From NCBI GenBank assembly GCA_028283605.1, contig JAPWKH010000011.1:17399-81398 (forward strand): a stretch of DNA of 64,000 nucleotides, given 5' to 3'. A program made the translations under genes and the position numbers. The notes under the pieces were generated by a model. The model was not told the origin of the DNA. It ran no database searches and worked only from the letters and a program-made list of their open reading frames with translations. The stretch comes from Arachidicoccus sp. (GTDB lineage: Bacteria > Bacteroidota > Bacteroidia > Chitinophagales > Chitinophagaceae). The stretch's first letter is position 1. Every line of letters starts with the position of its first letter. Positions 35,639-43,684 of the stretch are shown here, piece after piece.

Positions 35639-35667
35639 AGGTAAGCGCGACGAATCACCGCTTACCT
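35639..35667. promoter_or_regulatory. Nine-base hairpin between DUF6799 and the sigma factor gene
   Basis: AGGTAAGCG and CGCTTACCT form a perfect stem around an 11-base loop. No T-run follows in either direction, so it may be an mRNA processing or stability element, or an operator, rather than a terminator. Confidence 0.4.
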
Positions 35668-35694
35668 GAAGTTAAAACATAAATGATGAAACAA

Positions 35695-36018
35695 CTATTT
35701 TCCTTTGTACATCGACATTTTACCACTCATAGTCACCATTTCGTTTTCCTTTATCTTAATTTTTTTACCATCAGGAAGATTTACTGAACCGTCTGTATTG
35801 ACTTTCGCACCGTTGTTCAATTTTACTGGTTCAGTCATTGGAGAAGGTGTACCATCAACGATTTTCATCATTTTACCTTTGTACATCATTACGAAGTTTT
35901 CCGCTTTAGCACTGTCCGCAAGAGCTGAACAAGAAGATTTATCGTGTGTTTTGCTCGTTTGCGCGTTTGCAACGATACCAATAGTTAGTGCGAATGCAGC
36001 GATCAATAATTTTTTCAT
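35695..36018 (-). CDS. DUF6799 exported protein
   Basis: The 107-residue protein has a signal peptide (MKKLLIAAFALTIGIVANAQ) and a small repeat-like beta domain. MMYKGKMMKIVDGTPSPM and PVKLNNGAKVNTDGSVNLPDGKKIKIKENEMVTMSGKM (in pieces) fit DUF6799, whose function is unknown. It is periplasmic. The ECF-type promoter lies just upstream, and it precedes the sigma gene in the same direction. Confidence 0.8.
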   Translation of the reverse strand: MKKLLIAAFALTIGIVANAQTSKTHDKSSCSALADSAKAENFVMMYKGKMMKIVDGTPSPMTEPVKLNNGAKVNTDGSVNLPDGKKIKIKENEMVTMSGKMSMYKGK

Positions 36019-36047
36019 AATTTAATATTTTTAAATGATTTTTTAGA

Positions 36048-36077
36048 ATAGACGAAGGCGGAAAAATTTCCTTACAA
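36048..36077 (-). promoter_or_regulatory. ECF-type promoter for DUF6799 (and perhaps sigma operon)
   Basis: The minus strand reads TTGTAAGGAA, then CGTCTATT in the 21-base register. The start codon is 36 bases past the -10. Confidence 0.78.
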
Positions 36078-36083
36078 AAATTT

Positions 36084-36440
36084 TTAATAGAAATAAACTT
36101 CTTTAACAATCTTGTCTTTTACAACAGAAAATACGCAGATTTCGGTAAATACAATGCGACCGTTGCCGATAAAATCAGCGTCCAATGTGAACGTGAGCGC
36201 GATCGAATTGCCCGCAACTAATGGATCGGAAATTTCCAAACCATTTACCTTTTCAATAGATGCTCTGAAATTGGCGCCTTTCTGTAAAATATTTTTCAAT
36301 CCTTCTGTTTTTTCTGGAAAAAAAGAAGTATTTGGCTCAATACTTACGGCATCCTCAGCCAAAAAAGTTTTTTGCGCTTCTTCAAAACTGCCTGCTCTAA
36401 GCAAGCTTACCAATCTGGTTGCAATTTCTTGTGTTGTCAT
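36084..36440 (-). CDS. NTF2-like / SnoaL-type protein
   Basis: A 118-residue cone-fold protein. ATRLVSLLRAGSFEEAQKTFLAEDAVSIEP starts it, and NSIALTFTLDADFIGNGRIVFTEICVFSVVKDKIVKEVYFY (in pieces) makes the sheet. It has no signal peptide. Members range from isomerases to ligand-binding proteins, so no activity is assigned. It has its own ECF-type promoter. Confidence 0.82.
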   Translation of the reverse strand: MTTQEIATRLVSLLRAGSFEEAQKTFLAEDAVSIEPNTSFFPEKTEGLKNILQKGANFRASIEKVNGLEISDPLVAGNSIALTFTLDADFIGNGRIVFTEICVFSVVKDKIVKEVYFY

Positions 36441-36472
36441 AATTGTAATGTTTTTGTGATTTAATCCATTAC

Positions 36473-36502
36473 ATAGACGCAGGTGGAAAAAGTTCCTTAC
36501 AA
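36473..36502 (-). promoter_or_regulatory. ECF-type promoter for the NTF2-like gene
   Basis: The minus strand reads TTGTAAGGAAC, then CGTCTATG in the 21-base register. The start codon is 39 bases past the -10. Its upstream edge abuts the 3' end of the convergently-spaced cytochrome operon. Confidence 0.78.
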
Positions 36503-36517
36503 GAATCTTGAAAAAAA

Positions 36518-36985
36518 TTATGGTATCATAGCCATTCTCTGTGCAACTATAATTTTGGTTTTTGGATTGTCGACAGAATCGGCAACAGGGGTTAGCGGAA
36601 TGCCTTCGTATTTGGAATAATGCGACTGATTGTTTTGAAATTGAAGGCGCTCAACTCGTACAATTTTTTGGGGAATATTGGCACCAAACCATTGCGAATC
36701 TGGCTGTTCGCGCCAAGTGACTTCGTACAAAATACTTCCATTTGGATAATGACCATCTGTATTTTTTAAGGCATATTGAAAAGCGGTGTCATTCCCATAA
36801 AGTGTCGACATCAGGCTGTCTTTTGGATAAATAGTTGTTGTAAATGGATGCATCAACAATGGATTTTCTGGTAATTGATCACCAGGATGCAAGGACGCCT
36901 CTGTATTGATTCTTAAATGTTTAGGTTGGCAACTTGTCCAAACAAGCAGCGTAAATGCAGCTATTATAAAACTATATATTTTCAT
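36518..36985 (-). CDS. Lipoprotein, possibly cytochrome P460-like without haem motif
   Basis: The 155-residue protein has a lipobox at about residue 19 (LLVWTSC). The C-terminal half (YPNGSILYEVTWREQPDSQWFG ... KIVRVERLQFQNNQS) resembles the P460 beta fold of the neighbouring gene in its PDGTI.AK-like turn, but I see no CxxCH. It follows the P460 gene by ten bases, so the two are co-expressed. Family assignment is tentative. Confidence 0.6.
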   Translation of the reverse strand: MKIYSFIIAAFTLLVWTSCQPKHLRINTEASLHPGDQLPENPLLMHPFTTTIYPKDSLMSTLYGNDTAFQYALKNTDGHYPNGSILYEVTWREQPDSQWFGANIPQKIVRVERLQFQNNQSHYSKYEGIPLTPVADSVDNPKTKIIVAQRMAMIP

Positions 36986-36995
36986 TGTTTACTGT

Positions 36996-37925
36996 TTAAA
37001 AGTGAAGGTCTAATGGTTTGGCAAAAACAAAATCATTGTTTTTAGTAGATTGGTGGCAAGATTGACATTCGGTTGTGAACAATGCATTTTTTCCATAAGG
37101 TTTTAAATCCTCATCAAGCCATCGAGCCCAACCCCAACCATCTGTCGAAGCATATTTTTTGCGGTCTTTGATCATAATTTCTACCTGCCAAAATGGTCCT
37201 GTTGTCACGCTGCCATTCGGCTGCACAATTTGTTTCCACTTCGCTTTTGCCAATATTGTCCCGTCTGGCCACGGATTGGTTTGCCTGTTTCGTATGGCAT
37301 CTTCTCCAATTTTATTTATAAAAATCATTCGAAGTGTGCCCTGCTCAAACCGATCGGAAATGCTGATAATTTTCCAATCGCGATAATTCCCCAAATATGG
37401 AATACCATTCGGCGCATCCGCTACTTTTTTAGGATGTTGAAATGCCGCAAATTGCTTAATTTGTTGTATTGTCAAACTGTTATCTGAAGGGTTTCTCATG
37501 GAAAGAGAAAGGGCAAAATTTTTGAGTATATCCAATTGCACATTCGAAATTTTGGCACCAGAATGAATCATCGTGTACGAAGACAAAGGCATTTCGTTCT
37601 TAATGATTTTATTAAGTCCATAATACAAAATCGTTCTTTGTTGTGTGGGCGGAAGCGTGTCCCAATTAGAAAAATTCAAAGCTTTTCTACCTGTTTGAAT
37701 ATGATCTGAAACAAAGAAATTAGCAGGCGTTAATTGGTCGTACCAATGCAAATTGATTTGGGAAGAATGACAATCATAGCAGCTATTTTGTAAAATCGCT
37801 GCCACATCTTCAGGTACATTTTTCAATGGCCGCATGGGCGCATTAGACAATTTTTCGGGTCGAAATTCCTGACTAATTCCTGCAATAATCAAGATGATGA
37901 TTAAAATAATATGCCCTTTTTTCAT
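36996..37925 (-). CDS. Haem-binding domain plus cytochrome P460 fusion
   Basis: The 309-residue periplasmic protein has an N-terminal signal anchor. The first domain is the Haem_bd type with QNSCYDCHSSQINLHWYDQL (c-type haem CxxCH near residue 50). The second is cytochrome P460-like (GNYRDWKIISISDRFEQGTLRMI split, PWPDGTILAKAKWKQ) and ends with a second CxxCH in TTECQSCH near residue 287. P460 family members oxidise small nitrogen compounds or serve in redox stress; which applies here is unknown. It is divergent from the Cache-LytTR regulator, with dyad sequences in between. Confidence 0.82.
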   Translation of the reverse strand: MKKGHIILIIILIIAGISQEFRPEKLSNAPMRPLKNVPEDVAAILQNSCYDCHSSQINLHWYDQLTPANFFVSDHIQTGRKALNFSNWDTLPPTQQRTILYYGLNKIIKNEMPLSSYTMIHSGAKISNVQLDILKNFALSLSMRNPSDNSLTIQQIKQFAAFQHPKKVADAPNGIPYLGNYRDWKIISISDRFEQGTLRMIFINKIGEDAIRNRQTNPWPDGTILAKAKWKQIVQPNGSVTTGPFWQVEIMIKDRKKYASTDGWGWARWLDEDLKPYGKNALFTTECQSCHQSTKNNDFVFAKPLDLHF

Positions 37926-37990
37926 TTTTGAATCGAGATTAATTTAAAAACAAAACTATTGATAGGCAATTAGTTAAGTTATTAACTGAG

Positions 37991-38041
37991 TCTGAAAGGG
38001 AATAATTTGGGCTTAAAAGCGAATTATTGCAGCTGAAAGGA
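37991..38041. promoter_or_regulatory. Dyad and direct repeats in the P460 / LytTR intergenic region
   Basis: CTGAAAGG occurs twice (37992 and 38033). Between them AATAATT and AATTATT flank GCTTAAAAGC, forming a near-perfect dyad. Such paired repeats suit a LytTR regulator, which binds direct repeats; the divergent gene encodes one. Confidence 0.45.
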
Positions 38042-38123
38042 AATTTCGTTTTGTAGTAATTATGGTTTCCTTTTAGAAAATTAGAAATTCCAGAAAATTC
38101 CGACTAATTTTATCATTTAGAAA

Positions 38124-39230
38124 ATGAAAAAAGCCAGACTTTATACTTGGACCTTGCTCGGAATTAGTTTGATCGTATTAATCGTCGGGCTATTGACTTT
38201 CCGCTATTTTTACCTTTCTGCACAAACGACTATTTCGGAAAGTAAAATGACCAATGCCCAACGTGAAAGTCGGGAAGTGGGGCGATTATTGGAACAACAA
38301 TTGCAAAGTGGTCTGCCTCGGGAAAAGGTGATTCAAAACCTGCAACAAAGCATCCTTAATACCGATGCGCAGAGCGAATATCTCTGTATGTACAACCAAA
38401 AAGGCGTGGAATTGTGCAATCCAAATCCGGCGTTGGTGGGAAAATTGATTGACACTTCGGATTCAAAAGTGAAGCGTAACGAAGAAAATATTCCATTTAG
38501 TGAACTGCTGAAAGAAGGAAAATCCAATACAACCGTTCGGAATTTCCCTAAATCTCGAAATAGAGCGTCCGAAATTGTGAGCGTTTATCCAGTGATTGGC
38601 ACCGATTGGATGGTGGCAACCCACGCCAATATTGGCATGGTTCAGTCTGAAATGGATAATTTGTTTAGGCAGTTTCTGTTGGGTACAATATTGATGATAA
38701 TTGTCATTGCAGGTTTGTGCTATTTGCTTATTCGATTGATTTACAGAAAGTACGAACAAGCAACTGATTTGCACATAGCTTCTTTGAATAAAGAATTGAA
38801 TGAATTAAATGTGATGAATAATCACCTTAAAACGTTGCAATCTCAATCCAAACCATTTGAAACAGTTGTTCCCGAAAATGAAGAAGATATTAAACGGAAA
38901 CGAATGTTAGTCTATGAAAAAAATGAACTCATTTCGATTGAAACGCAAGAAATTTCTTGGATTTATCTGGATGAAAACACTTTGATATTGACTACATTTT
39001 TACAAAAAAAATACACTATAAATGGCAGTTTGGATGAGTTGATGAAACAGCTGGATAATGATATTTTTTACCGAGTGAACAGGCAATGCATTCTCAATGT
39101 AAATGCGATTAAATCCATCTTGCTATTTGGTAGAAATCAATTGGAAATTCTCACCAATCCAACCACGCCCAAAGAAATAATCATCAGCAAAAACAAAGTG
39201 GCTGAGTTTAAAAATTGGTTGGATAGATGA
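38124..39230 (+). CDS. Membrane sensor with LytTR DNA-binding domain
   Basis: The 368-residue protein has a helix near residues 8-30, an extracytoplasmic Cache-like segment (YLCMYNQKGVELCNP, then VSVYPVIGTDWMVATHANIG), a second helix near 190-212, a coiled linker and a C-terminal LytTR domain (LISIETQEISWIYLDE, then FYRVNRQCILNVNAIKSI). It is a one-component regulator linking an external signal directly to DNA without phosphorelay. It is divergent from the haem/P460 operon, its likely target. Confidence 0.85.
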   Translation: MKKARLYTWTLLGISLIVLIVGLLTFRYFYLSAQTTISESKMTNAQRESREVGRLLEQQLQSGLPREKVIQNLQQSILNTDAQSEYLCMYNQKGVELCNPNPALVGKLIDTSDSKVKRNEENIPFSELLKEGKSNTTVRNFPKSRNRASEIVSVYPVIGTDWMVATHANIGMVQSEMDNLFRQFLLGTILMIIVIAGLCYLLIRLIYRKYEQATDLHIASLNKELNELNVMNNHLKTLQSQSKPFETVVPENEEDIKRKRMLVYEKNELISIETQEISWIYLDENTLILTTFLQKKYTINGSLDELMKQLDNDIFYRVNRQCILNVNAIKSILLFGRNQLEILTNPTTPKEIIISKNKVAEFKNWLDR

Positions 39231-39401
39231 ATTATAAGATATTTTAATTTTGTTTAAAGATATCAATTTATGTTATTATAAATTATTTAGGGTATATTCA
39301 TTAACTTCGTTCGAAGCAATAATGGTTAGCATTTCGGTTAGTTATAAGAATATATTATGCGTAGGAATTTGATTTGCATAACTTTATTATAATATTATAG
39401 A

Positions 39402-39515
39402 TCCCAGCGCGTTCCAACATTTATAGCGAATACATTTAAAACAATATGCGACCCTGACGCGGTCGAACATTTGTTGTTTTAAAATTTGCTATAAACCTAT
39501 AATCCCTTCGGGATT
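39402..39515. repeat. REP-like palindromic cluster with nested cruciform
   Basis: Two related units (CCAGCGCGTTCCAACATTTA and CTGACGCGGTCGAACATTTG) and a small hairpin (AATCCC, TTC, GGGATT) follow one another. Around the second unit three nested stems pair: TTTATAGC (39420) with GCTATAAA (39488), TTTAAAACAA (39435) with TTGTTTTAAA (39474), and CGACC (39449) with GGTCG (39461). The rest of the gap back to the LytTR gene is AT-rich with no gene. Confidence 0.65.
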
Positions 39516-39529
39516 AATCTTTGAATCTT

Positions 39530-39546
39530 AAAAGTCTAAACAACTT
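39530..39546 (-). repeat. Right copy of 17-bp inverted boundary repeat
   Basis: On the minus strand this is AAGTTGTTTAGACTTTT, identical to 25143-25159. It begins seven bases after the stop of the TlpA-like gene. Confidence 0.6.
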
Positions 39547-39552
39547 TAATAT

Positions 39553-40053
39553 TTATTTCAATAAAGCTTCTTTCAAATCATCGGGTTTTGCGCCTGCAGT
39601 CCATGTTTTGATGAGCATTCCTTTTTTATCATAGCCGGCCATGAAAGGTGTCATTTCCAAACGGTAGAAACTTGGTATGGTATAATTCGGGTCTTTATAA
39701 AAATGCATGTTTTTGTATTTTGATAAACCATACTGGTCGGCAAATTGTTTTATTTCTTCGAATGTGGGAGCATAAGTTGTCCAAAGGAAAAATATATTTT
39801 TTATCTTATCTATTTCTTTTACCAGTTCTTCTGCTTCATGCTGACAATGGCTGCAATCCGGATTGAAAAAAATAATTACAACCGGAGTTTTTTTAGGCAG
39901 TTGTGCAGTATTAAACCACGTGCTGTCTTCATTGAGCAATAAGAATTTCGGCAAGGTGGAATCTTTTTGATATGGCGGAATAGTATCGTAGGTTTGCGCT
40001 TTGGCATTTCCCGCAAATAGCATTGCTGCAAATATTATTATTATATATTTCAT
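39553..40053 (-). CDS. TlpA-like thiol-disulfide oxidoreductase
   Basis: The start chosen gives MKYIIIIFAAMLFAGNAKAQ, a clean signal peptide; a start seven codons upstream would bury it. The 166-residue thioredoxin-fold protein has the active site NPDCSHCQHEAEEL (CxxC) and VVIIFF strand, followed by FYRLEMTPFMAGYD with the cis-Pro equivalent. Located 400 bases from the cytochrome c maturation genes on the opposite strand, it may keep apocytochrome thiols reduced, which is inference. Confidence 0.85.
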   Translation of the reverse strand: MKYIIIIFAAMLFAGNAKAQTYDTIPPYQKDSTLPKFLLLNEDSTWFNTAQLPKKTPVVIIFFNPDCSHCQHEAEELVKEIDKIKNIFFLWTTYAPTFEEIKQFADQYGLSKYKNMHFYKDPNYTIPSFYRLEMTPFMAGYDKKGMLIKTWTAGAKPDDLKEALLK

Positions 40054-40160
40054 TATTGTTTTGTTTGGAAACAAAATTAATAGTTATATCTCAACGAAAC
40101 TGTTATAAATATATTTTCTTCTTACCATACGAAAAGGCTTGTGCTATGCCATTTATAAAT

Positions 40161-40326
40161 TCAGTGTTCTGTTTTTACATCAGGATGTGTTACATAATTA
40201 TCGATAATTTTCCAGCAAATTACAAGATCTACCAGACTTAGCAATTGAGCAATCGTAGCAAGAAGCAATGACCAAATGATAATTTTTTTTCTGCGGCTTA
40301 AAATATTTCCAAAGAGTCTCTACCAT
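40161..40326 (-). pseudogene. N-terminal remnant of an ABC exporter
   Basis: Starting MVETLWKYFKPQKK and continuing in a neighbouring frame as IIIWSLLLATIAQLLSLVDLVICWKIIDNYVTHP, this is the first 50 residues of an MsbA-like ABC transporter membrane domain (compare ..LLLATI.Q..SL.DP.I...IIDNY..). The frame breaks in an A8 run (T8 at 40283-40290 on plus), and the reading stops at 40161. The ATPase part is absent. It occupies much of the 395-base gap between the TlpA-like gene and ccmE. Confidence 0.65.
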
Positions 40327-40411
40327 ATTAAAAACAAGGAATAAAGGCAAATAATCTGAAATACAAACAAACATAAATAGTGAAAGTTTTTTGAATACAG
40401 CATGCCTTCTC

Positions 40412-40440
40412 TTGCCGACACCAATTTTGCTTTACCTTTG
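40412..40440 (+). promoter_or_regulatory. Housekeeping-type promoter for ccmE operon
   Basis: TTG, 18 bases, TACCTTTG, ending 29 bases before the ccmE ATG. Confidence 0.45.
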
Positions 40441-40469
40441 CGCAACATTCAAAGTGAAAATTATTTGTA

Positions 40470-40898
40470 ATGAAGAAAATTCATATTGTTGCATTGGTGG
40501 TTATAGCTGCGGTCATCGCTTTATTGATAAGCCAGTTGGGCAATTTTTCAACTTATGAAACCATAGCTTCCGCAAAAGCAAAACAAGGAAAAACTGTAAC
40601 GATAATTGCAAAACTGAATAAGCAAACGTTACAATACGATCCCGTTAAAAATCCAAATTACCTTACGTTTGATGTTTCCGATACCACAGGAAATATCATG
40701 AAAGTGGTGTACTACTTTGAAAAACCGCAGGATATGGAAAAGAGCGAACGTATTGTTTTAAAAGGGAAAATGGATCACAACGGCGTTTTTCAAATAAGGG
40801 ATCAAACGGGAATTTTATTAAAATGCCCTTCCAAATACAAGGATAATCCGAACGCTTTGAAAAATGATGATGTATTGAATGCAAAAGCTTCTTTGTAA
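40470..40898 (+). CDS. ccmE: Cytochrome c maturation protein CcmE, CxxxY type
   Basis: Membrane-anchored periplasmic haem chaperone of 142 residues. It has a single N-terminal anchor (residues 5-22) and an OB-fold beta barrel (KTVTIIAKLNKQTLQYD ... VYYFEKPQDMEKSERIVLKGKM). Near the C-terminus the usual haem-binding HxxxY is replaced by CPSKY, the CxxxY pattern known from some CcmE proteins of anaerobes. It heads a run with the haem lyase gene. Confidence 0.85.
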   Translation: MKKIHIVALVVIAAVIALLISQLGNFSTYETIASAKAKQGKTVTIIAKLNKQTLQYDPVKNPNYLTFDVSDTTGNIMKVVYYFEKPQDMEKSERIVLKGKMDHNGVFQIRDQTGILLKCPSKYKDNPNALKNDDVLNAKASL

Positions 40899-40949
40899 TT
40901 CTTGTCTGCGTTTTTGTGAAATATTTATTCCAACTTTATCTTCTATCAA

Positions 40950-43420
40950 ATGACATATACAGGCGAACACTTACTTCCGGGACAATTAGGACATATAGCA
41001 ACGGTAGTTTCGCTGATAGTTTCGCTGATGGCAACAATCGCTTTTTACAAAGCAAACAAAGCGCTTCTTCCAGAAGAAAAAAAAAGCTGGCTAAGAATGG
41101 CGCGTACAGCATTTCTCATTGAAACGATTGCCGTGATTACAACGATAAGCTGTATTTACTATATTTTATCGCACAACTTGTTTGAATATTTTTATGCCTG
41201 GGAACATAGTGATAAGACACTTCAGCCCGAATATATTTTTAGTTGTTTGTGGGAAGGTCAGGAAGGAAGTTTTTTACTTTGGACTTTCTGGCATTGCTTA
41301 CTCGGCTGGATTTTGATTTGGCGGGCAAAAAAATGGGAAGCTCCTGTAATGATTGTCGTGAGCTTTGCACAGTTTTGTTTGGCAACCATGATTCTTGGTT
41401 TGTATATTTTTCACTTGAAAATAGGAAGCGACCCTTTTCTGCTGATGCGGCAAAAAGGAATTTTGGATAATGCGCCTATTTTTCTCGACAAAACAACTGG
41501 CGGTTTTAGAAAAGATTATTTGCAATTTTTGCATGACGGGCAAGGCTTAAATGCTACGCTGCAAAACTATTGGATGGTTATTCATCCCCCAATATTGTTC
41601 TTAGGATTTGCTTCCACTATTGTGCCGTTTGCTTATGCTTTCGCAGGATTGATAAATAAAGACAATACCTGGACTAAATATTCCGTAGCATGGGCGGCTT
41701 TTTCCGGCGGAGTTTTGGGCTTAGGAATAATGATGGGTGCTGCCTGGGCTTATGAAAGTTTAAACTTCGGCGGTTATTGGGCTTGGGATCCTGTAGAGAA
41801 TGCTTCACTTGTTCCGTGGCTTGTAATGGTCGCAGGCTTGCATACAAATCTCATATTCAATCATTCAAAATATTCTTTAAAGATTACTTATATCTTTTAT
41901 ATACTATCGTTCTGTCTGGTTTTGTATTCTACTTATCTCACACGCAGCGGCGTACTTGGCGATACCTCAGTGCATTCATTTACCGGCGCGGATATGGACA
42001 TACAATTAATCAGTTTTATAATCATCTTTTCATTCCGGCCATTGTGTTGTTTCTTCTTCGTCAAAAGCAAATGCCTTCCATAAAAGAGGAAGAAAGCCTT
42101 TACAGCCGCGAATTCTGGATGTTTATAGGTTCTCTGGTTTTATTTTTAGGAGGGTTAATTATTATCGGTAAAACATCTATTCCTGTTTTTAATAAAATTT
42201 TCGGGACAAAAATAGCCCAACCGGAAGATGTATTATTTTCTTATAATCAGTTACAAATATTTATTGCAATTGTTGTGGGATTATTAACTGCGATAGGGCA
42301 ATATTTGAAATACAAGCATACGCCCAAACAATATTTGTATCAGAAATTACTCACGCCAACTTTTATAAGCATCGTGGTAGCATGTGTGTTTTTTGTAGGG
42401 ATTAAAATAAATTACCGCGATCATGGTACGGGATTTTTAGTTGCTATTTATATTGCCATATTTGGCGCTGTTTATTCCGTTCTTGCCAACTTGGGATATA
42501 TATTTTTAGTACTGCGCGGAAAAATAAAAACAGCCGGTCCATCGGTAGCACATATAGGCTTTGGGCTGGTTTTATTAGGCGTATTAATTTCATCGGCCAA
42601 GAAAAATATTATCAGTCATAATACTACCGGAATTAATTTATTTGAGAAGTCGAAAACAGAAGATCCTGCGGAAAATATTACGCTGTTCAAAAGCATCCCG
42701 ATTGATATGGGAAAGTACATGGTGACTTACCAGAATGATACGATGAATGACAGGGATCATCAACGTGTTTTCGTAATTAATATGCAGGATAAGCAAACCA
42801 AAAAATCATTTAACCTATATCCATATTTACTAAAGAATAATAGGCAAATGGAAGGATACGGCGCAACGCCAAATTCCAAACACTTCTGGAATAAAGATGT
42901 TTATGCCTATGTGAGCGCTTATTCCCAAAGCGATGCAAGCACAGATACTGCTACATTCCGCCCTGTTGAATTGAAAGTTGGAGATACCGTTTTTTATTCC
43001 AAAGGATTAATCATTTTAAACAAAGTCGATGTCAATCAGCCAAACACGGCTGTTCCTAAAATAGATTCCGGCAGTTTGCTGATGAGCCTTGATCTAACAG
43101 TAGTATCGAAAGAAGGAAGTCGATATTTATCCACGCCATCAGTTTTAATAAAAAATGATAATGCGCAGGTAATTCCAGATACCGTTACAGCACAAAGTTT
43201 AATCGTAAAATTTAACCGTGTGCTGAATGATAAAAACGGTAAACTCGAAATCGGCATAAAAGAAAGCAATACATTGAATAATCCGATAACGCTGAAAGTA
43301 ATAGAATTTCCTTTTATAACTATCTTATGGATAGGCGTAATAGTGATGGTTATCGGTTTCTGGATGAGCGTTTATCAGCGTGTAAAAAAATTAACGGTAC
43401 GTTCTGCAAGCAATGCATAA
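40950..43420 (+). CDS. ccsA: CcsA/CcmF-type cytochrome c haem lyase, interrupted by a frameshift
   Basis: Polytopic haem lyase that attaches haem to apocytochrome c. The first ORF (377 codons) holds the WWD haem-handling loop GGYWAWDPVENASLVPWL and the following YLTRSGVLGDTSVHSF, then goes out of frame at 42027-42030. The second frame resumes at IPAIVLFLLRQKQM and runs through more helices and a large periplasmic domain to the normal C-terminus. Adding one T to the TTTT run gives a seamless FIIIFFIPAIVLF. The joined protein is about 823 residues, normal for the Bacteroidota form. It is either a sequence error or a recent mutation in an important gene. Confidence 0.85.
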
Positions 43421-43432
43421 TTTTGTTGCATC

Positions 43433-43663
43433 ATGAAGATGAAATATTTTTTTCTTACAGTAATTATAATCTTATCTGCTGCGCAAAGCATGGCGCAATG
43501 CGCACTGTGTACGAAAACTGCGGAGCAACTGGGCGATGGTCCGGCATCCGGATTGAATAAAGGAATATTGTATTTGATGTTTATTCCTTTGGGATTGCTT
43601 TTCTACATCGGTTATCGATGGTTTAAAAGAGAAAAATTACTAAAGCAGGAAGGAAAAATATAA
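43433..43663 (+). CDS. Small CxxC membrane protein linked to cytochrome c biogenesis
   Basis: The 76-residue protein starts MKMKYFFLTVIIILSAAQSMAQ (signal peptide), followed at once by CALCTKTAEQLGDG, then a helix YLMFIPLGLLFYIGYRWF and a basic tail. The extracytoplasmic CxxC next to a helix and its position 12 bases after the haem lyase suggest a thiol or haem-handling accessory. I know no characterised family. Confidence 0.7.
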   Translation: MKMKYFFLTVIIILSAAQSMAQCALCTKTAEQLGDGPASGLNKGILYLMFIPLGLLFYIGYRWFKREKLLKQEGKI

Positions 43664-43684
43664 TCCTATTTTGCTTGCATTATT

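Noticed and set aside
42021..42036. Programmed -1 frameshifting in the haem lyase gene
   Set aside because: The site reads C TTT TCA in frame, which does not allow tandem re-pairing, and no clear downstream pseudoknot is seen. A lost T explains it more simply.
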